A stretch of 64,000 nt of DNA from NCBI RefSeq assembly GCF_030177755.1, contig NZ_CP126539.1, positions 1,512,001-1,576,000 of the forward strand. The letters are read 5' to 3'. Positions 50,545 through 61,490 of the stretch are shown here, piece after piece. The stretch comes from Devosia sp. RR2S18 (GTDB lineage Bacteria; Pseudomonadota; Alphaproteobacteria; Rhizobiales; Devosiaceae). The position numbers and the translations under genes are program-made. The stretch's first letter is position 1. Each line of letters opens with the position of its first letter. Under the pieces are notes generated by a model. That model saw nothing but the letters and a program-made list of their open reading frames with translations. It ran no database searches and was not told the origin of the DNA.

Positions 50545-51534
50545 TTACTGCACGAATTCTACTTCGACCCCTTGCTCCACCATGCCTGCGAGTTCCTGTG
50601 CATCCCAATTGGTCAGGCGCACGCAGCCATGCGACGCAGTCTTGTCGATCTCGGCGGGTTCGGGCGTGCCGTGGATGCCGTAGGTGGGTTCGGAAAGATC
50701 GATCCACATGATCCCGACGGGATTGTTAGGGCCAGGTGGAAGCACGAGGGTCTCGGTGTTGTCGCCCTGCTGGAAGTTCACCTCGGGGTCGTAGGTGTAG
50801 GTGGGCTCTGGGGCGATTGCGCGGACCGTATGAACGCCGCTCGGTGAAGGATTGCTCTCGCTGCCGACGGTTGCGGGATAGGCGGCAATCAGATTGTCCT
50901 CATCGTCATAGGCGCGGACCTGCCCGTTCTGCTTGTCGGCTTCGATGCGCGCGACATCCCCTTCCATCTGATCGCCGGGCTGGGTGACCACAATCTCCTC
51001 GCCCTCTTCGAAGCTGGCGTCCGGGTTCAGGGTCTTGAGGAAGTCGATGTCCATGTGGAACTTCTCGGCGATACCTTCGGCAACGCTGGTGAAACCGAGA
51101 TAGTCGCGCGCTGCGAGTTCGGAGTAATCTTCCGGCAGGGGCTCGACGACCTTTTCCACGTCTTCCTGGCTGATCGTGTAGGAGGTTGCGATGTCCGCAT
51201 CTGTTTGCAGAATTTTGATGACGTCATCGTCCAGTTCGCCATCATCGGGAAGATCATTGATGAGCTCCAGGGCGGTGATGGCCTTGCGCACATTCTCGCC
51301 CATGTAGCCGTCGACAACGCCTGGGGAGTAACCCGCACGGTCCAGCAGGATCTGCAAGCGCGCAATCAGCGGGTTCGGGCCGCTTCCACCATCTGTCTGG
51401 TCCTCCAGCAGGGTATCGATGGAGGCAGTGTTAATCGCTTCCAGGTTCAGATCGGAGGATTGCTCGGATTGGGCCAAGGCCGGGGTGGCCAGCGCAGTGC
51501 CGGCAAGAAGAACAAGACAGGTCGAACGCAACAT
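50545..51534 (-). CDS. L,D-transpeptidase (YkuD) with peptidoglycan-binding domain (329 aa)
   Basis: Signal peptide (LRSTCLVLLAGTALATPALA), a PG_binding_1-type domain (LQILLDRAGYSPGVVDGYMG) and a C-terminal YkuD domain with YGIHGTPEP and the catalytic SHGCVRLTNWD. It makes 3-3 crosslinks or attaches proteins to peptidoglycan. Three bases separate its stop from that of the convergent MscS gene. Confidence 0.92.
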   Translation of the reverse strand: MLRSTCLVLLAGTALATPALAQSEQSSDLNLEAINTASIDTLLEDQTDGGSGPNPLIARLQILLDRAGYSPGVVDGYMGENVRKAITALELINDLPDDGELDDDVIKILQTDADIATSYTISQEDVEKVVEPLPEDYSELAARDYLGFTSVAEGIAEKFHMDIDFLKTLNPDASFEEGEEIVVTQPGDQMEGDVARIEADKQNGQVRAYDDEDNLIAAYPATVGSESNPSPSGVHTVRAIAPEPTYTYDPEVNFQQGDNTETLVLPPGPNNPVGIMWIDLSEPTYGIHGTPEPAEIDKTASHGCVRLTNWDAQELAGMVEQGVEVEFVQ

Positions 51535-51751
51535 TGTGTGTCTCCGCAAAACAAGAAGGGGCGGCTGCCCCCCAGCCGCGGATAGCATCCCAACGGCGGC
51601 GCGACGCTTGTCGTTGCGCCAGTCACTTTTCGCGTTTGCGCGATCTTTGTCCGGAGCGGGGTCATTTCTCAGCTTTTCAGCGTCGGTTCAGAGGTTTATA
51701 GCGCTGCAGCTTCTGCTCTCCCGCCTTCTGCTTTCCCTCAAAGGACTTTTC

Positions 51752-52450
51752 ATGTTCGGTATCGACCCGAGCTTTTTCAGCTCGTTGCTGCAAGTCATCC
51801 TGATTGACCTCGTGCTCGCCGGTGACAATGCGGTGGTGATCGGATTGGCCGCTGCCGGGCTCGCGCAAGACCTGAGGCGGAAGGCGATTCTGATCGGGAT
51901 TCTGGCGGCAACAGTGCTGCGCATCTGTTTCGCGCTTGTCACCACGCAATTGCTTTCTCTTGGCGGTGGCCTGTTGATCGCCGGCGGCATCCTGCTGCTC
52001 TATGTCTGCTGGAAGATGTATCGCGAGCTTTCGGTCTCACACGAGGCGGAAGGAGAGGCGACCGAAGCCCTGGCCGGTGCCGATCTCAATGCGGATGGCA
52101 CGGTCGCGGGCAAGGCGCCGCGCAAGACCCTGCGCCAAGCGGTTATCCAGATCATCATTGCCGATGTTTCGATGTCGCTGGATAATGTGCTGGCTGTCGC
52201 TGGCGCCGCCCAGCATCACTTCGAAGCGCTAGTCTTCGGTCTGGCGCTCTCGGTGGTGCTCATGGGCGTTGCTGCGACCTTCATTGCCCGCCTGTTGCAT
52301 CGCTTCCGGTGGATCGCCTGGGTCGGTCTCGTGATCATTCTCTTTGTCGCCCTGCGCATGGTTCTTGAGGGCGCGGGCGAGTTCATCACCATTCCGGAAA
52401 TCCCATTCGTCTATACGCCACACGCTGCAGCCGAGGCCGCTGCTCATTAG
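51752..52450 (+). CDS. TerC/YjbE-family membrane protein (232 aa)
   Basis: LQVILIDLVLAGDNAVVIGL and the second-half counterpart IIIADVSMSLDNVLAVAGAA carry the Asp/Asn residues conserved in TerC proteins, which are linked to metal (manganese) export. Six to seven helices. The central acidic loop (GADLNADGTVAGKAP) looks like an EF-hand-type insertion. ATG at 51752 after AAAGGA. Confidence 0.88.
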   Translation: MFGIDPSFFSSLLQVILIDLVLAGDNAVVIGLAAAGLAQDLRRKAILIGILAATVLRICFALVTTQLLSLGGGLLIAGGILLLYVCWKMYRELSVSHEAEGEATEALAGADLNADGTVAGKAPRKTLRQAVIQIIIADVSMSLDNVLAVAGAAQHHFEALVFGLALSVVLMGVAATFIARLLHRFRWIAWVGLVIILFVALRMVLEGAGEFITIPEIPFVYTPHAAAEAAAH

Positions 52451-52562
52451 CCTTTGGTAACCACGGGCGAAGCTTTGCCGGCTTCGCCTCTGGTCACTAG
52501 GAGTTTGCTCACCTTGCCACGTTAGCGTTCGCTCCATTGAGACGTGCAAGAGAGTTGGCTGG

Positions 52563-53744
52563 ATGAGTGCGATCGCCGAGAGATTGGTGGATGCCGGGGA
52601 CGCTGCGCATTCTGGAGCGCAATCGAAAGGCCTGCTCGTACCTAAGCTGGAGACGCGGATCGTCAGCGGTGCCGAATGGGACCGCACCATCGCTGGCTTT
52701 GACGAGGTCTGCCAGGAGCAGCTCTATGTCTTCTCGGTAAATCGTTGGCCATCCGTCAGCCCCGAGCCGATGCTGTTCCTGCTCCATGGCGAAGTCGTGG
52801 GCGGATCAATGATGATGATCCAGCGCCTGCCGCTCGGTCTCGGGCGCATTGCGGTCTCCAAATGGGGGCCCATGCTGAAGGACCGCATAAGGGCTGATGC
52901 GCAGGCCCTGCATGCCGGTATGGTCGAGGCCCTGATAGCCGACTACGCCGACCGGCGGGGCCAAATGCTCTCGGTGCTGCCGCGAGCCTCGACCGAGCCG
53001 GTGAACCACGAATATGCGCATCTCGTCGAGCGGGGTTTTCGCCGCGGATCGCAATTGCTGTTCCCCAACCGCTACATCGTCAATCTGCGCCTGACGGATG
53101 CGGAACAGCGCAAGAGCTTCGCGCAGAAGTGGCGCTATCACCTAAACAAATCGGAAAAGGCCGGTCTCACCTTTGAACATGCCAGTGCGGAGGCTTTGCC
53201 GGAGTTCGAAGCACTGTACGCTGCAATGACCGACCGCAAGCAGTTCTCCGATCACTCTGCCTACGACACCATGCCGGCGCTGATGGCTATGGATGCCGAT
53301 CTGCGGCCCGAGTTGTTCTTTGTGCGGCACGGGGGAGAGCTTGTTGCCGGCGCTATTATCTTCAAGGGCGGGGACCGCGCCGTTTATCTCTATGGCGCAA
53401 CCAACGACAAGGCGCTACCACTGCGCGCCGGCTACTTCCTCCATTGGCATGTCATTCGCTGGCTGCGCGATAACACGAGTGCCGAATGGTACGATCTGGG
53501 CGGCACCGACGGCTTTCAGGGCCTGCATCAGTTCAAGAAGGGAATGGTCGGCGATGCCGGCGTCATCGTGCCGGTCCCGCCCGTCGCCAATTATGCCAGC
53601 CGGAAACTGGCGTTCCTCCTGGGTGCTGGCGCCTTTGCGGCGCGTGACGTCTTTCATGCATTGCAGCGAAAACTAGACGGCTGGCGCAATCCGAAGACGA
53701 GGCCAACTCAGGCGCGCAGCGCCAGCGAGGAGGCGGGGCAATGA
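52563..53744 (+). CDS. FemAB-like GNAT acyltransferase (393 aa)
   Basis: Double-GNAT architecture: RSKWRYHLNKSEKAGLTFEH-like block (here AQKWRYHLNKSEKAGLTFEH), MTDRKQFSDHSAY, HGGELVAGAIIFKGGDRAVY and NTSAEWYDLGGTDGFQGLHQ, all typical of the FemAB/peptidoglycan-bridge or exopolysaccharide-linked transferases. The stop overlaps the start of the flippase gene (ATGA), suggesting a joint role in building a surface polymer. Confidence 0.85.
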   Translation: MSAIAERLVDAGDAAHSGAQSKGLLVPKLETRIVSGAEWDRTIAGFDEVCQEQLYVFSVNRWPSVSPEPMLFLLHGEVVGGSMMMIQRLPLGLGRIAVSKWGPMLKDRIRADAQALHAGMVEALIADYADRRGQMLSVLPRASTEPVNHEYAHLVERGFRRGSQLLFPNRYIVNLRLTDAEQRKSFAQKWRYHLNKSEKAGLTFEHASAEALPEFEALYAAMTDRKQFSDHSAYDTMPALMAMDADLRPELFFVRHGGELVAGAIIFKGGDRAVYLYGATNDKALPLRAGYFLHWHVIRWLRDNTSAEWYDLGGTDGFQGLHQFKKGMVGDAGVIVPVPPVANYASRKLAFLLGAGAFAARDVFHALQRKLDGWRNPKTRPTQARSASEEAGQ

Positions 53745-55069
53745 GCCTCCACCGCAAGCTGGCGTCGCAATCCACTCTGATCTTTGGTGCCCGTCTGTGC
53801 GGGGCCGGGCTCATCTTTGTTGCCCAGGCACTGATCGCCCGGCTCTGGGGGCCAGAACTCCTAGGCGAATACCTGATCGTTATCGCGACGGTGAACCTCG
53901 TGGCGATTGTCATGCCGTTGGGCTTCCATACCGTGGGCACCTACTTTGCCGCCGAATATCGGGCCCGTGGTGATCGGCGGCAACTGCTTGCCTTCATGCT
54001 GCGCAGCTATGGGCACGTCGCCATCTCGTTGGCGCTGCTGCTCCTCGCCGGCCCAGTGGTGCTGAACCTGCTGGGGCAGGGCGATAGCGTGGTGGCCCAC
54101 CATTTCGTGCCGGTGGTGCTGCTCGCCTTCTGTTCGGCTATGGTCTATGTCAGCGGTGCGCTGTTGGTCGGCCTAAAGCGCCCCTTCGCCAGCTACTTCG
54201 CCGACAGCCTTTTCCGGCCGATGATCGTTTTGGTTGGCTTCATCGCCGGTCTGATGTTGTTCGCCGAACCCGTAGAGGGTTTCTCGTTCATGTTGTGGGC
54301 GGTCGCAGCGGGCTATGTCGTTGTTTGCATGATCCATTTCGGGCTCGTCATTGCTAGTCTGCCGCGCGTCCATGATGCGGTGGGGGCGCGTCCGACCGAA
54401 CAGAGCCGCTGGTGGCGGTTCGCCTTGCCCTGGTTGCTGATCTCGCTGGCCACCGACTTCTTCTTCGACATCGATCTCCTGCTGCTCAGCCATAGCCTCA
54501 GCCGAGAAGAGTTGGCGATATTCGGCGTCTGCACGCGCATATTCTCGCTGGTCTCCTTCGGGGTGGCGGCGGTTTATGCGGTGACCTTGCCGGACATGTT
54601 CGAGAGCGAAGCCAATGCCGATCGAGCCGAGTTCAACCGTAAGGTGGGCGAGGCCAATCTGGTGGCGAGCCTTATCTCCATTGCTCTTTTTGTCGGGATG
54701 CTCGTGGCTGGGCCGTTCGCCTTGCTGCTCTTTGGTCCCGCCTTCACGCAGGGCGCCATGCCCCTGGCAGTCTTGTGCCTGGCGCTGGTGGTGCGATCGG
54801 TGATGGGACCAGCTTCACTGGTCCTCTCCATCCATGATCGACCCTATGCCAGCCTGCCCTGGGTGGGCGTCGGCCTTGGATCGCTGGTGGTCGGCAATTG
54901 GCTACTGGTTCCCATTTGGGGGCTCATGGGAGCGGCGCTGGCCGCGATCATCGCCATTACTGTCTGGTCGGTCGGCCTGTGGTGGGTTGCTTTGAAGACT
55001 GCTCAGCTCGACGTCTCGATATTCCAGTGGTTCCGGAGTCGCCGCCCAGTTGCTGTTGCCGCCGAATAG
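53741..55069 (+). CDS. Polysaccharide flippase, Wzx/MATE-like (442 aa)
   Basis: About twelve hydrophobic helices; N-terminus LIFGARLCGAGLIFVAQALI ARLWGPELLG is characteristic of the MurJ/Wzx-type polysaccharide transporters. Coupled to the FemAB-like gene. Probably flips a lipid-linked sugar across the inner membrane; substrate unknown. Confidence 0.88.
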   Translation: MSLHRKLASQSTLIFGARLCGAGLIFVAQALIARLWGPELLGEYLIVIATVNLVAIVMPLGFHTVGTYFAAEYRARGDRRQLLAFMLRSYGHVAISLALLLLAGPVVLNLLGQGDSVVAHHFVPVVLLAFCSAMVYVSGALLVGLKRPFASYFADSLFRPMIVLVGFIAGLMLFAEPVEGFSFMLWAVAAGYVVVCMIHFGLVIASLPRVHDAVGARPTEQSRWWRFALPWLLISLATDFFFDIDLLLLSHSLSREELAIFGVCTRIFSLVSFGVAAVYAVTLPDMFESEANADRAEFNRKVGEANLVASLISIALFVGMLVAGPFALLLFGPAFTQGAMPLAVLCLALVVRSVMGPASLVLSIHDRPYASLPWVGVGLGSLVVGNWLLVPIWGLMGAALAAIIAITVWSVGLWWVALKTAQLDVSIFQWFRSRRPVAVAAE

Positions 55070-55072
55070 AGT

Positions 55073-55687
55073 TTAGCGCCGCAGCGCTAAACGTGCCGCG
55101 CGGCGCAGTCGATTGCCCAGCCCGCCGGTGGTGCCGTGGTCATAACCCGGCGTTGCCTTGTTCAACATGCGTTCATAAAGCAGGTAGTCTTCCCCGAAGA
55201 TGTGCTGCTCAAGAGTGGCTGTGTGCCGGAAACCCATGCGATTCATGATTGCCGCCGCGGCATCATTGCCGGTCTTGGTGTAAGTGGCGATCTTGTGAAA
55301 ACGCCCATTATCCCAGTGTTCGATGAAAGCTCGCATCGCAGAAATCGCGATGTTGGAGCGCCGATTTTCTGGAAACAAATAGGACCAGTAGAGCCAGAGC
55401 GTACCGAGTTCAGGACCTGAAATCATGAACCCCGCCGGCTTACCATCCTTTTGCATCACCATCACGTGGTGCGGATCGGCATCAACGAGGCTTGCCAGAT
55501 ATTGCGGGGTTAGGCGGGCTGTTTCGTAGGCTTTGAACTCGGCGCTGTAGAATGGGGAGGTCTCAATCGCCTCCATTAGCCGAGCATGGATCATTTTGAG
55601 GTCAGCATAGCGAGCAGGCAGCAAAGCGGGACCTTTCGGTCGAGCCGCTGTTTGATTTTCGGTGGCGGGCACGGCGATGTCGGTCAC
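55073..55687 (-). CDS. GNAT-family acetyltransferase-like protein (204 aa)
   Basis: GTG at 55687 preceded by a strong AAGGAGGCTGCC. Contains VMVQKDGKPAGFMISGPEL, RRSNIAISAMRAFIEHWDNG and AAAIMNRMGFRHTATLEQHI, the acetyl-CoA-binding and C-terminal parts of a GNAT fold. Converges on the flippase gene; perhaps part of the same surface-polymer locus. Confidence 0.75.
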   Translation of the reverse strand: MTDIAVPATENQTAARPKGPALLPARYADLKMIHARLMEAIETSPFYSAEFKAYETARLTPQYLASLVDADPHHVMVMQKDGKPAGFMISGPELGTLWLYWSYLFPENRRSNIAISAMRAFIEHWDNGRFHKIATYTKTGNDAAAAIMNRMGFRHTATLEQHIFGEDYLLYERMLNKATPGYDHGTTGGLGNRLRRAARLALRR

Positions 55688-55856
55688 GGCAGCCTCCTTG
55701 ATTGCTCCAGAGTAGCAGAGCGTCGTCCATAGCCGAAGCAGCGTTGCCACTGGCGGTTAACGCTCTGTCCCGGCTCGCGGCAAATGAGAAGGTGCGTCAA
55801 GGCCTTGCGGCGCACCGGGGCACTCATTAGAACGGTGGTGGGAGAGTAGAGGGAGG

Positions 55857-57812
<1,956 letters not shown>

Positions 57813-58027
57813 GAAAAAGGGGTGGGTGGCGACCACGACGTCCTTCCCGCCCAGTTACGAGCCAGCGAGTGAGTGTCAGGAGTCAGAATCACTCGCGGCT
57901 CTGATGCTTTCACGCGCAACGGGGCGGCACATCGCGCAAATAGCCTAGGTGCTGCCCCCTAAGTGTCATTGTTCGGCTGTAATGGGCCGTCACCTTCCCG
58001 CCCATCCCACCCAATGGAATATGCCTA
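57813..58027. other. Intergenic stretch
   Basis: I see no gene, strong hairpin or repeat between acs and the glycosidase gene. Confidence 0.3.
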
Positions 58028-59119
58028 GTGACCCAGCTCTTTCGCCGCCTGCTCCTTTCAGTTGCCTTGCTTACTCCTTCGGCGGCGATGGCGGCTCCCT
58101 CCCTAGAGCAAATGGCCGGGCAGATGATTGCCGTTGGTTTCCAGGGCGATGACGCGGATGACGCCGCGGTCGAGAATCTCCGGGGCGAGATCGCAGCGGG
58201 TCGACTTGGCGGCGTGATGTTCCTCAAGGTGAACGTCAAGAGCCTCGACGCTGTCGCCGAGATGAACGATGCCTTTCGCGCCGCGGCGCCTGACCTGCCA
58301 CCATTCATCACGCTCGATCAGGAGGGTGGAGCGGTCGAGCGGCTGACGGAGGCCGTGGGCTTCACCGAAATCCCCAACGCGGAGACGGTGGCGGCACAGA
58401 ACACCCCGGCCGAGGCCCAGGCCATCTATGCCCGCATGGCCGCCGCTGTGGCCGATCTCGGCTTCACCGTCAATTTCGGACCCGTGGCCGATATCAACCT
58501 CAACCTCAACAATCAGATCATCGCCCGTTATGGCCGGGCGTTCAGCCAGGATCCTGCAACGGTGGCGGAGTATGACGCCGCCTTTATTGAAGCGCATCAT
58601 CAGGCGGGACTGTTGACGGCGCTCAAGCACTTTCCCGGCCACGGCTCGTCGACTGCCGATAGCCATGAAGGCTTCGTTGATATCACCGAGAGCTGGCAGG
58701 AAGCGGAACTCGACCCCTACCGGCAGTTGATCGGGCGCGACGTGGTCGACATGGTGATGGTTGGGCATCTCTATCACGCCGATTATGCCGAGCCGGGCAC
58801 GCAATTGCCGTCCTCCCTTTCAGCCCGCTGGATCGACGGCGTGCTGCGCGAAGACCTCGGTTTTGACGGCGTGGTCATCAGCGACGATCTCGAGATGGGG
58901 GCCATTCGCGACCATTTCAGCCTGAACGAGACAGTGACGACCGCCGTGCGCGCTGGCATGGACGTGCTGCTCTTTTCCAACACAGCCGATTATCGCCCCG
59001 GCCTTAATCAGGAGATTCTCGATATCCTGCTTGCCGAGGCGGCGGAGGACCCCGCGTTCGCCGATCGCATCGAAGAGAGCTACGGTCGTATTGTTCAGCT
59101 GAAGCAGACGATCCGCTAG
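58028..59119 (+). CDS. Exported family-3 glycoside hydrolase (beta-N-acetylhexosaminidase type, 363 aa)
   Basis: GTG start, signal peptide (QLFRRLLLSVALLTPSAAMA), then the GH3 pattern: TLDQEGGAVERL, NFGPVADINLN, LTALKHFPGHGSSTADSHEG (the KHFPGHG loop with its catalytic His) and GFDGVVISDDLEMGAI (nucleophile Asp in SDD). Related to NagZ but exported, so probably acts on periplasmic peptidoglycan fragments. Confidence 0.9.
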   Translation: MTQLFRRLLLSVALLTPSAAMAAPSLEQMAGQMIAVGFQGDDADDAAVENLRGEIAAGRLGGVMFLKVNVKSLDAVAEMNDAFRAAAPDLPPFITLDQEGGAVERLTEAVGFTEIPNAETVAAQNTPAEAQAIYARMAAAVADLGFTVNFGPVADINLNLNNQIIARYGRAFSQDPATVAEYDAAFIEAHHQAGLLTALKHFPGHGSSTADSHEGFVDITESWQEAELDPYRQLIGRDVVDMVMVGHLYHADYAEPGTQLPSSLSARWIDGVLREDLGFDGVVISDDLEMGAIRDHFSLNETVTTAVRAGMDVLLFSNTADYRPGLNQEILDILLAEAAEDPAFADRIEESYGRIVQLKQTIR

Positions 59120-59210
59120 GACGAGCTTTCCCCGGCTTTTGACGTAGAGAGGTTTCTTCTCGTGCGCCGCATGGCTAAAGTGCGGCCACGAAGCAGGAGA
59201 CCCACCCGCA

Positions 59211-60005
59211 ATGGCGGATGATCGTGAGGTTCGGCAAGTCCGGGCCATCTTCATCTCTGATGTGCATCTGGGCATGCGGCCGATCAGGGTCGGCCAACTC
59301 ATCGAATTCCTCCGCTCGCACGACGCCGAGACCATCTATCTCGTCGGCGACATTGTCGACGGCTGGCGCCTCGCCAAGACGTGGCGCTGGCCGAGCGAAT
59401 ACAACACGTTGATCGAGTTGCTGCTAGAAAAGGCCAACGCCGGCGCCCGCATCGTCTATTTGCCTGGCAATCACGACGAGTTCCTGCGGGAGTATCTCGG
59501 CACCTATTTTGGCGAGATAGAGTTCGTCGACCGCACCATCCACACCAGTGCGACGGGCAAGACCTACCTTGTCATCCATGGTGACCAATTCGACGTGGTG
59601 GTGATGAACGCCAAGTGGCTCGCCCATGTGGGTGATTGGGCCTACAACGCTGCCCTGCGAATCAACACTGTCATCAACTGGGTTCGACGCCGCCTCGGGT
59701 TGCAATACTGGTCGCTCTCTGCTTGGGCCAAGCAGAAGGTGAAGAACGCTGTTTCCGTTATCGGACAGTTCGAGGAAGCCTTGGTGCATGAGGCCAAGCA
59801 GAGTGGCGTCGATGGCGTCATCTGCGGGCACATCCATTTCGCCGACATTCACGACCGATTGGGCATCCAATACATCAACACCGGTGATTGGGTGGAAAGC
59901 TGCACGGCCATCGTCGAAAACCAGGATGGCGTTTTCGAGCTGATCAAGTGGACCGAGATGGTCTCGGGCGTACCGCGGCGCTTCCGCCTCAGACGGGCAG
60001 GGTAG
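59211..60005 (+). CDS. LpxH-like metallophosphoesterase (264 aa)
   Basis: Calcineurin-like motifs in order: FISDVHLGMRP, YLVGDIVDGWRL, LPGNHDEFLRE, VIHGDQFDVV and ICGHIHFADIH, with GDWVESC at the end. LpxH cleaves UDP-2,3-diacylglucosamine in lipid A synthesis; homologs like this are often annotated so in the order, though the true substrate may differ. Confidence 0.85.
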   Translation: MADDREVRQVRAIFISDVHLGMRPIRVGQLIEFLRSHDAETIYLVGDIVDGWRLAKTWRWPSEYNTLIELLLEKANAGARIVYLPGNHDEFLREYLGTYFGEIEFVDRTIHTSATGKTYLVIHGDQFDVVVMNAKWLAHVGDWAYNAALRINTVINWVRRRLGLQYWSLSAWAKQKVKNAVSVIGQFEEALVHEAKQSGVDGVICGHIHFADIHDRLGIQYINTGDWVESCTAIVENQDGVFELIKWTEMVSGVPRRFRLRRAG

Positions 60006-60114
60006 TTCCGCCACAACCGCAGGCAAGTTGACGCGAAGCGGCAAATCGGACTTGCGTTGCAGATTTGCTGGGGGCACCAAGGCGCAGGGCGGCGCTTCGC
60101 CCGGAGTTCACACC

Positions 60115-61293
60115 ATGCCACCGGCACTCTCGCGCTTCGCCACCCCCGAAGCGCGCGCCTCGCTTTACCAATTCACGGTCTACCTACCCGGCGCCGTTAG
60201 CTCAGTTTTTCTCGGCATCTGGCTGAGCCAAAACGGCATTCCCGCCGATCAGATCGGCATCATCAATGCCGTGCCGATGCTGTGCCTATTGGCCGTGAAC
60301 ATGTTGGTGGGCCGGTTGGCAGACCGCGCCAATGACTGGCGGACTGTCATCATCATCCTCAGCCTGCTCGGCTTTGTGGCGCCCATCGGCCTCTTCTTTG
60401 TCAACGAATTCTGGGGCGTTATCCTGGTCTGGTCGGCCTGTACGATGACCAATGGCGCCGTTCCGCCGATCATCGATGCGGCAAGTGTGCGGATGACGCG
60501 GCGCAATGGTACCGATTTCGGCGCGGTGCGCGCCTGGGCCACCGTTGGCTACATTTTTGGCGCGGGCGGGATCGGTGCCCTGATCAGCGTTTTCGGAGCT
60601 GATGCCTTTGCACCTCTGTTCCTGGCCATGTGCGCCTTGCGCGCCGTGCTCGGCCTTCTGCTGCCGCGCTTCCGGGCACCGGGGCATCAGGCGACGCTCG
60701 CGGAAGCGGTGCCGCAGGCGCGCCTCAAGGATTCGCTCAAGCTCTGGTTCGTGCTGCCGCTGGTGGCCTTCGCCCTTATCAACTCCAGCCACGCGCTGAT
60801 CGGGGGCTTCGGCGCCCTGCTGTGGATAAGCTCGGGCGTGCCCGATTACTACCTTGGACCCCTGCTCGCGATTGCTGCAGTGGGCGAGGCAATCCTGATG
60901 TTTGCCTGGCGCCGCTTCGGTGGCCGCATCACGGCTCGCAACATGATCCTGGCTGCCTGCGTCGCGTCGTTTGTCCGTTTCACGGCCATGGCTTTCGATC
61001 CGCCGGTGGCGGTGCTCTTTGCCGTCCAGACCTTGCACGCCATCAGCTTCGGCCTTGGCTATTTCGGCGTCGTGCACTTCATCGCCAATTGGACCAGCGA
61101 ATCTAATGCTGCCGAGGCGCAGGGCTTTGCCACCATGTTGCAGCAGGGCGCCTCGGTGCTGGCGCTGACGCTGTTTGGTTGGCTCGTGGTCCATTTCGGC
61201 ATGGCGTCGTTTTTTGCATCCAGCGTTGTCGCCGTGCTGGGGCTCGTCTGTGTGCTGGTATCCCTGCGGATCCGTCCGCCAAAAGACGCTTAG
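60115..61293 (+). CDS. MFS transporter, MFS_1-like (392 aa)
   Basis: Twelve helices; start SLYQFTVYLPGAVSSVFLGI WLSQNGIPADQIG and RRNGTDFGAVRAWATVGYIF (the RxWGxxG-type helix) resemble the nucleoside/phenylpropionate permease branch. ATG at 60115 after CCGGAGTTCACACC. Substrate unknown. Confidence 0.85.
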   Translation: MPPALSRFATPEARASLYQFTVYLPGAVSSVFLGIWLSQNGIPADQIGIINAVPMLCLLAVNMLVGRLADRANDWRTVIIILSLLGFVAPIGLFFVNEFWGVILVWSACTMTNGAVPPIIDAASVRMTRRNGTDFGAVRAWATVGYIFGAGGIGALISVFGADAFAPLFLAMCALRAVLGLLLPRFRAPGHQATLAEAVPQARLKDSLKLWFVLPLVAFALINSSHALIGGFGALLWISSGVPDYYLGPLLAIAAVGEAILMFAWRRFGGRITARNMILAACVASFVRFTAMAFDPPVAVLFAVQTLHAISFGLGYFGVVHFIANWTSESNAAEAQGFATMLQQGASVLALTLFGWLVVHFGMASFFASSVVAVLGLVCVLVSLRIRPPKDA

Positions 61294-61441
61294 AGGCCCG
61301 GCAGAAGAGGGGACGCGAAGCGGAGCCATCCCTGACGCTGTCCTGCCAAGCGGGGAAGCAGAAGTCTGCGGTTAATTCCTTGCTGTTCGGGTAGTCTAAG
61401 TCACCTCCGTCGAGGGCCCTGCGAGCGGTAGTGGAAACGAA

Positions 61442-61477
61442 ACGGCCCCGGATCGCTCCGGGGCCGTGTCTCTTTTT
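61442..61477 (+). terminator. Strong terminator between the convergent MFS and coiled-coil genes
   Basis: ACGGCCCCGGA and TCCGGGGCCGT form a perfect 11-bp stem with a 4-base loop, followed by GTCTCTTTTT. It lies just after the minus-strand stop at 61491 on the other side too, so it may serve both directions. Confidence 0.85.
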
Positions 61478-61490
61478 AGCTGTCGACGTA

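Noticed and set aside
60286..61329. 347-residue minus-strand frame rich in His, Gln and Arg
   Set aside because: Antisense shadow of the MFS transporter at 60115.
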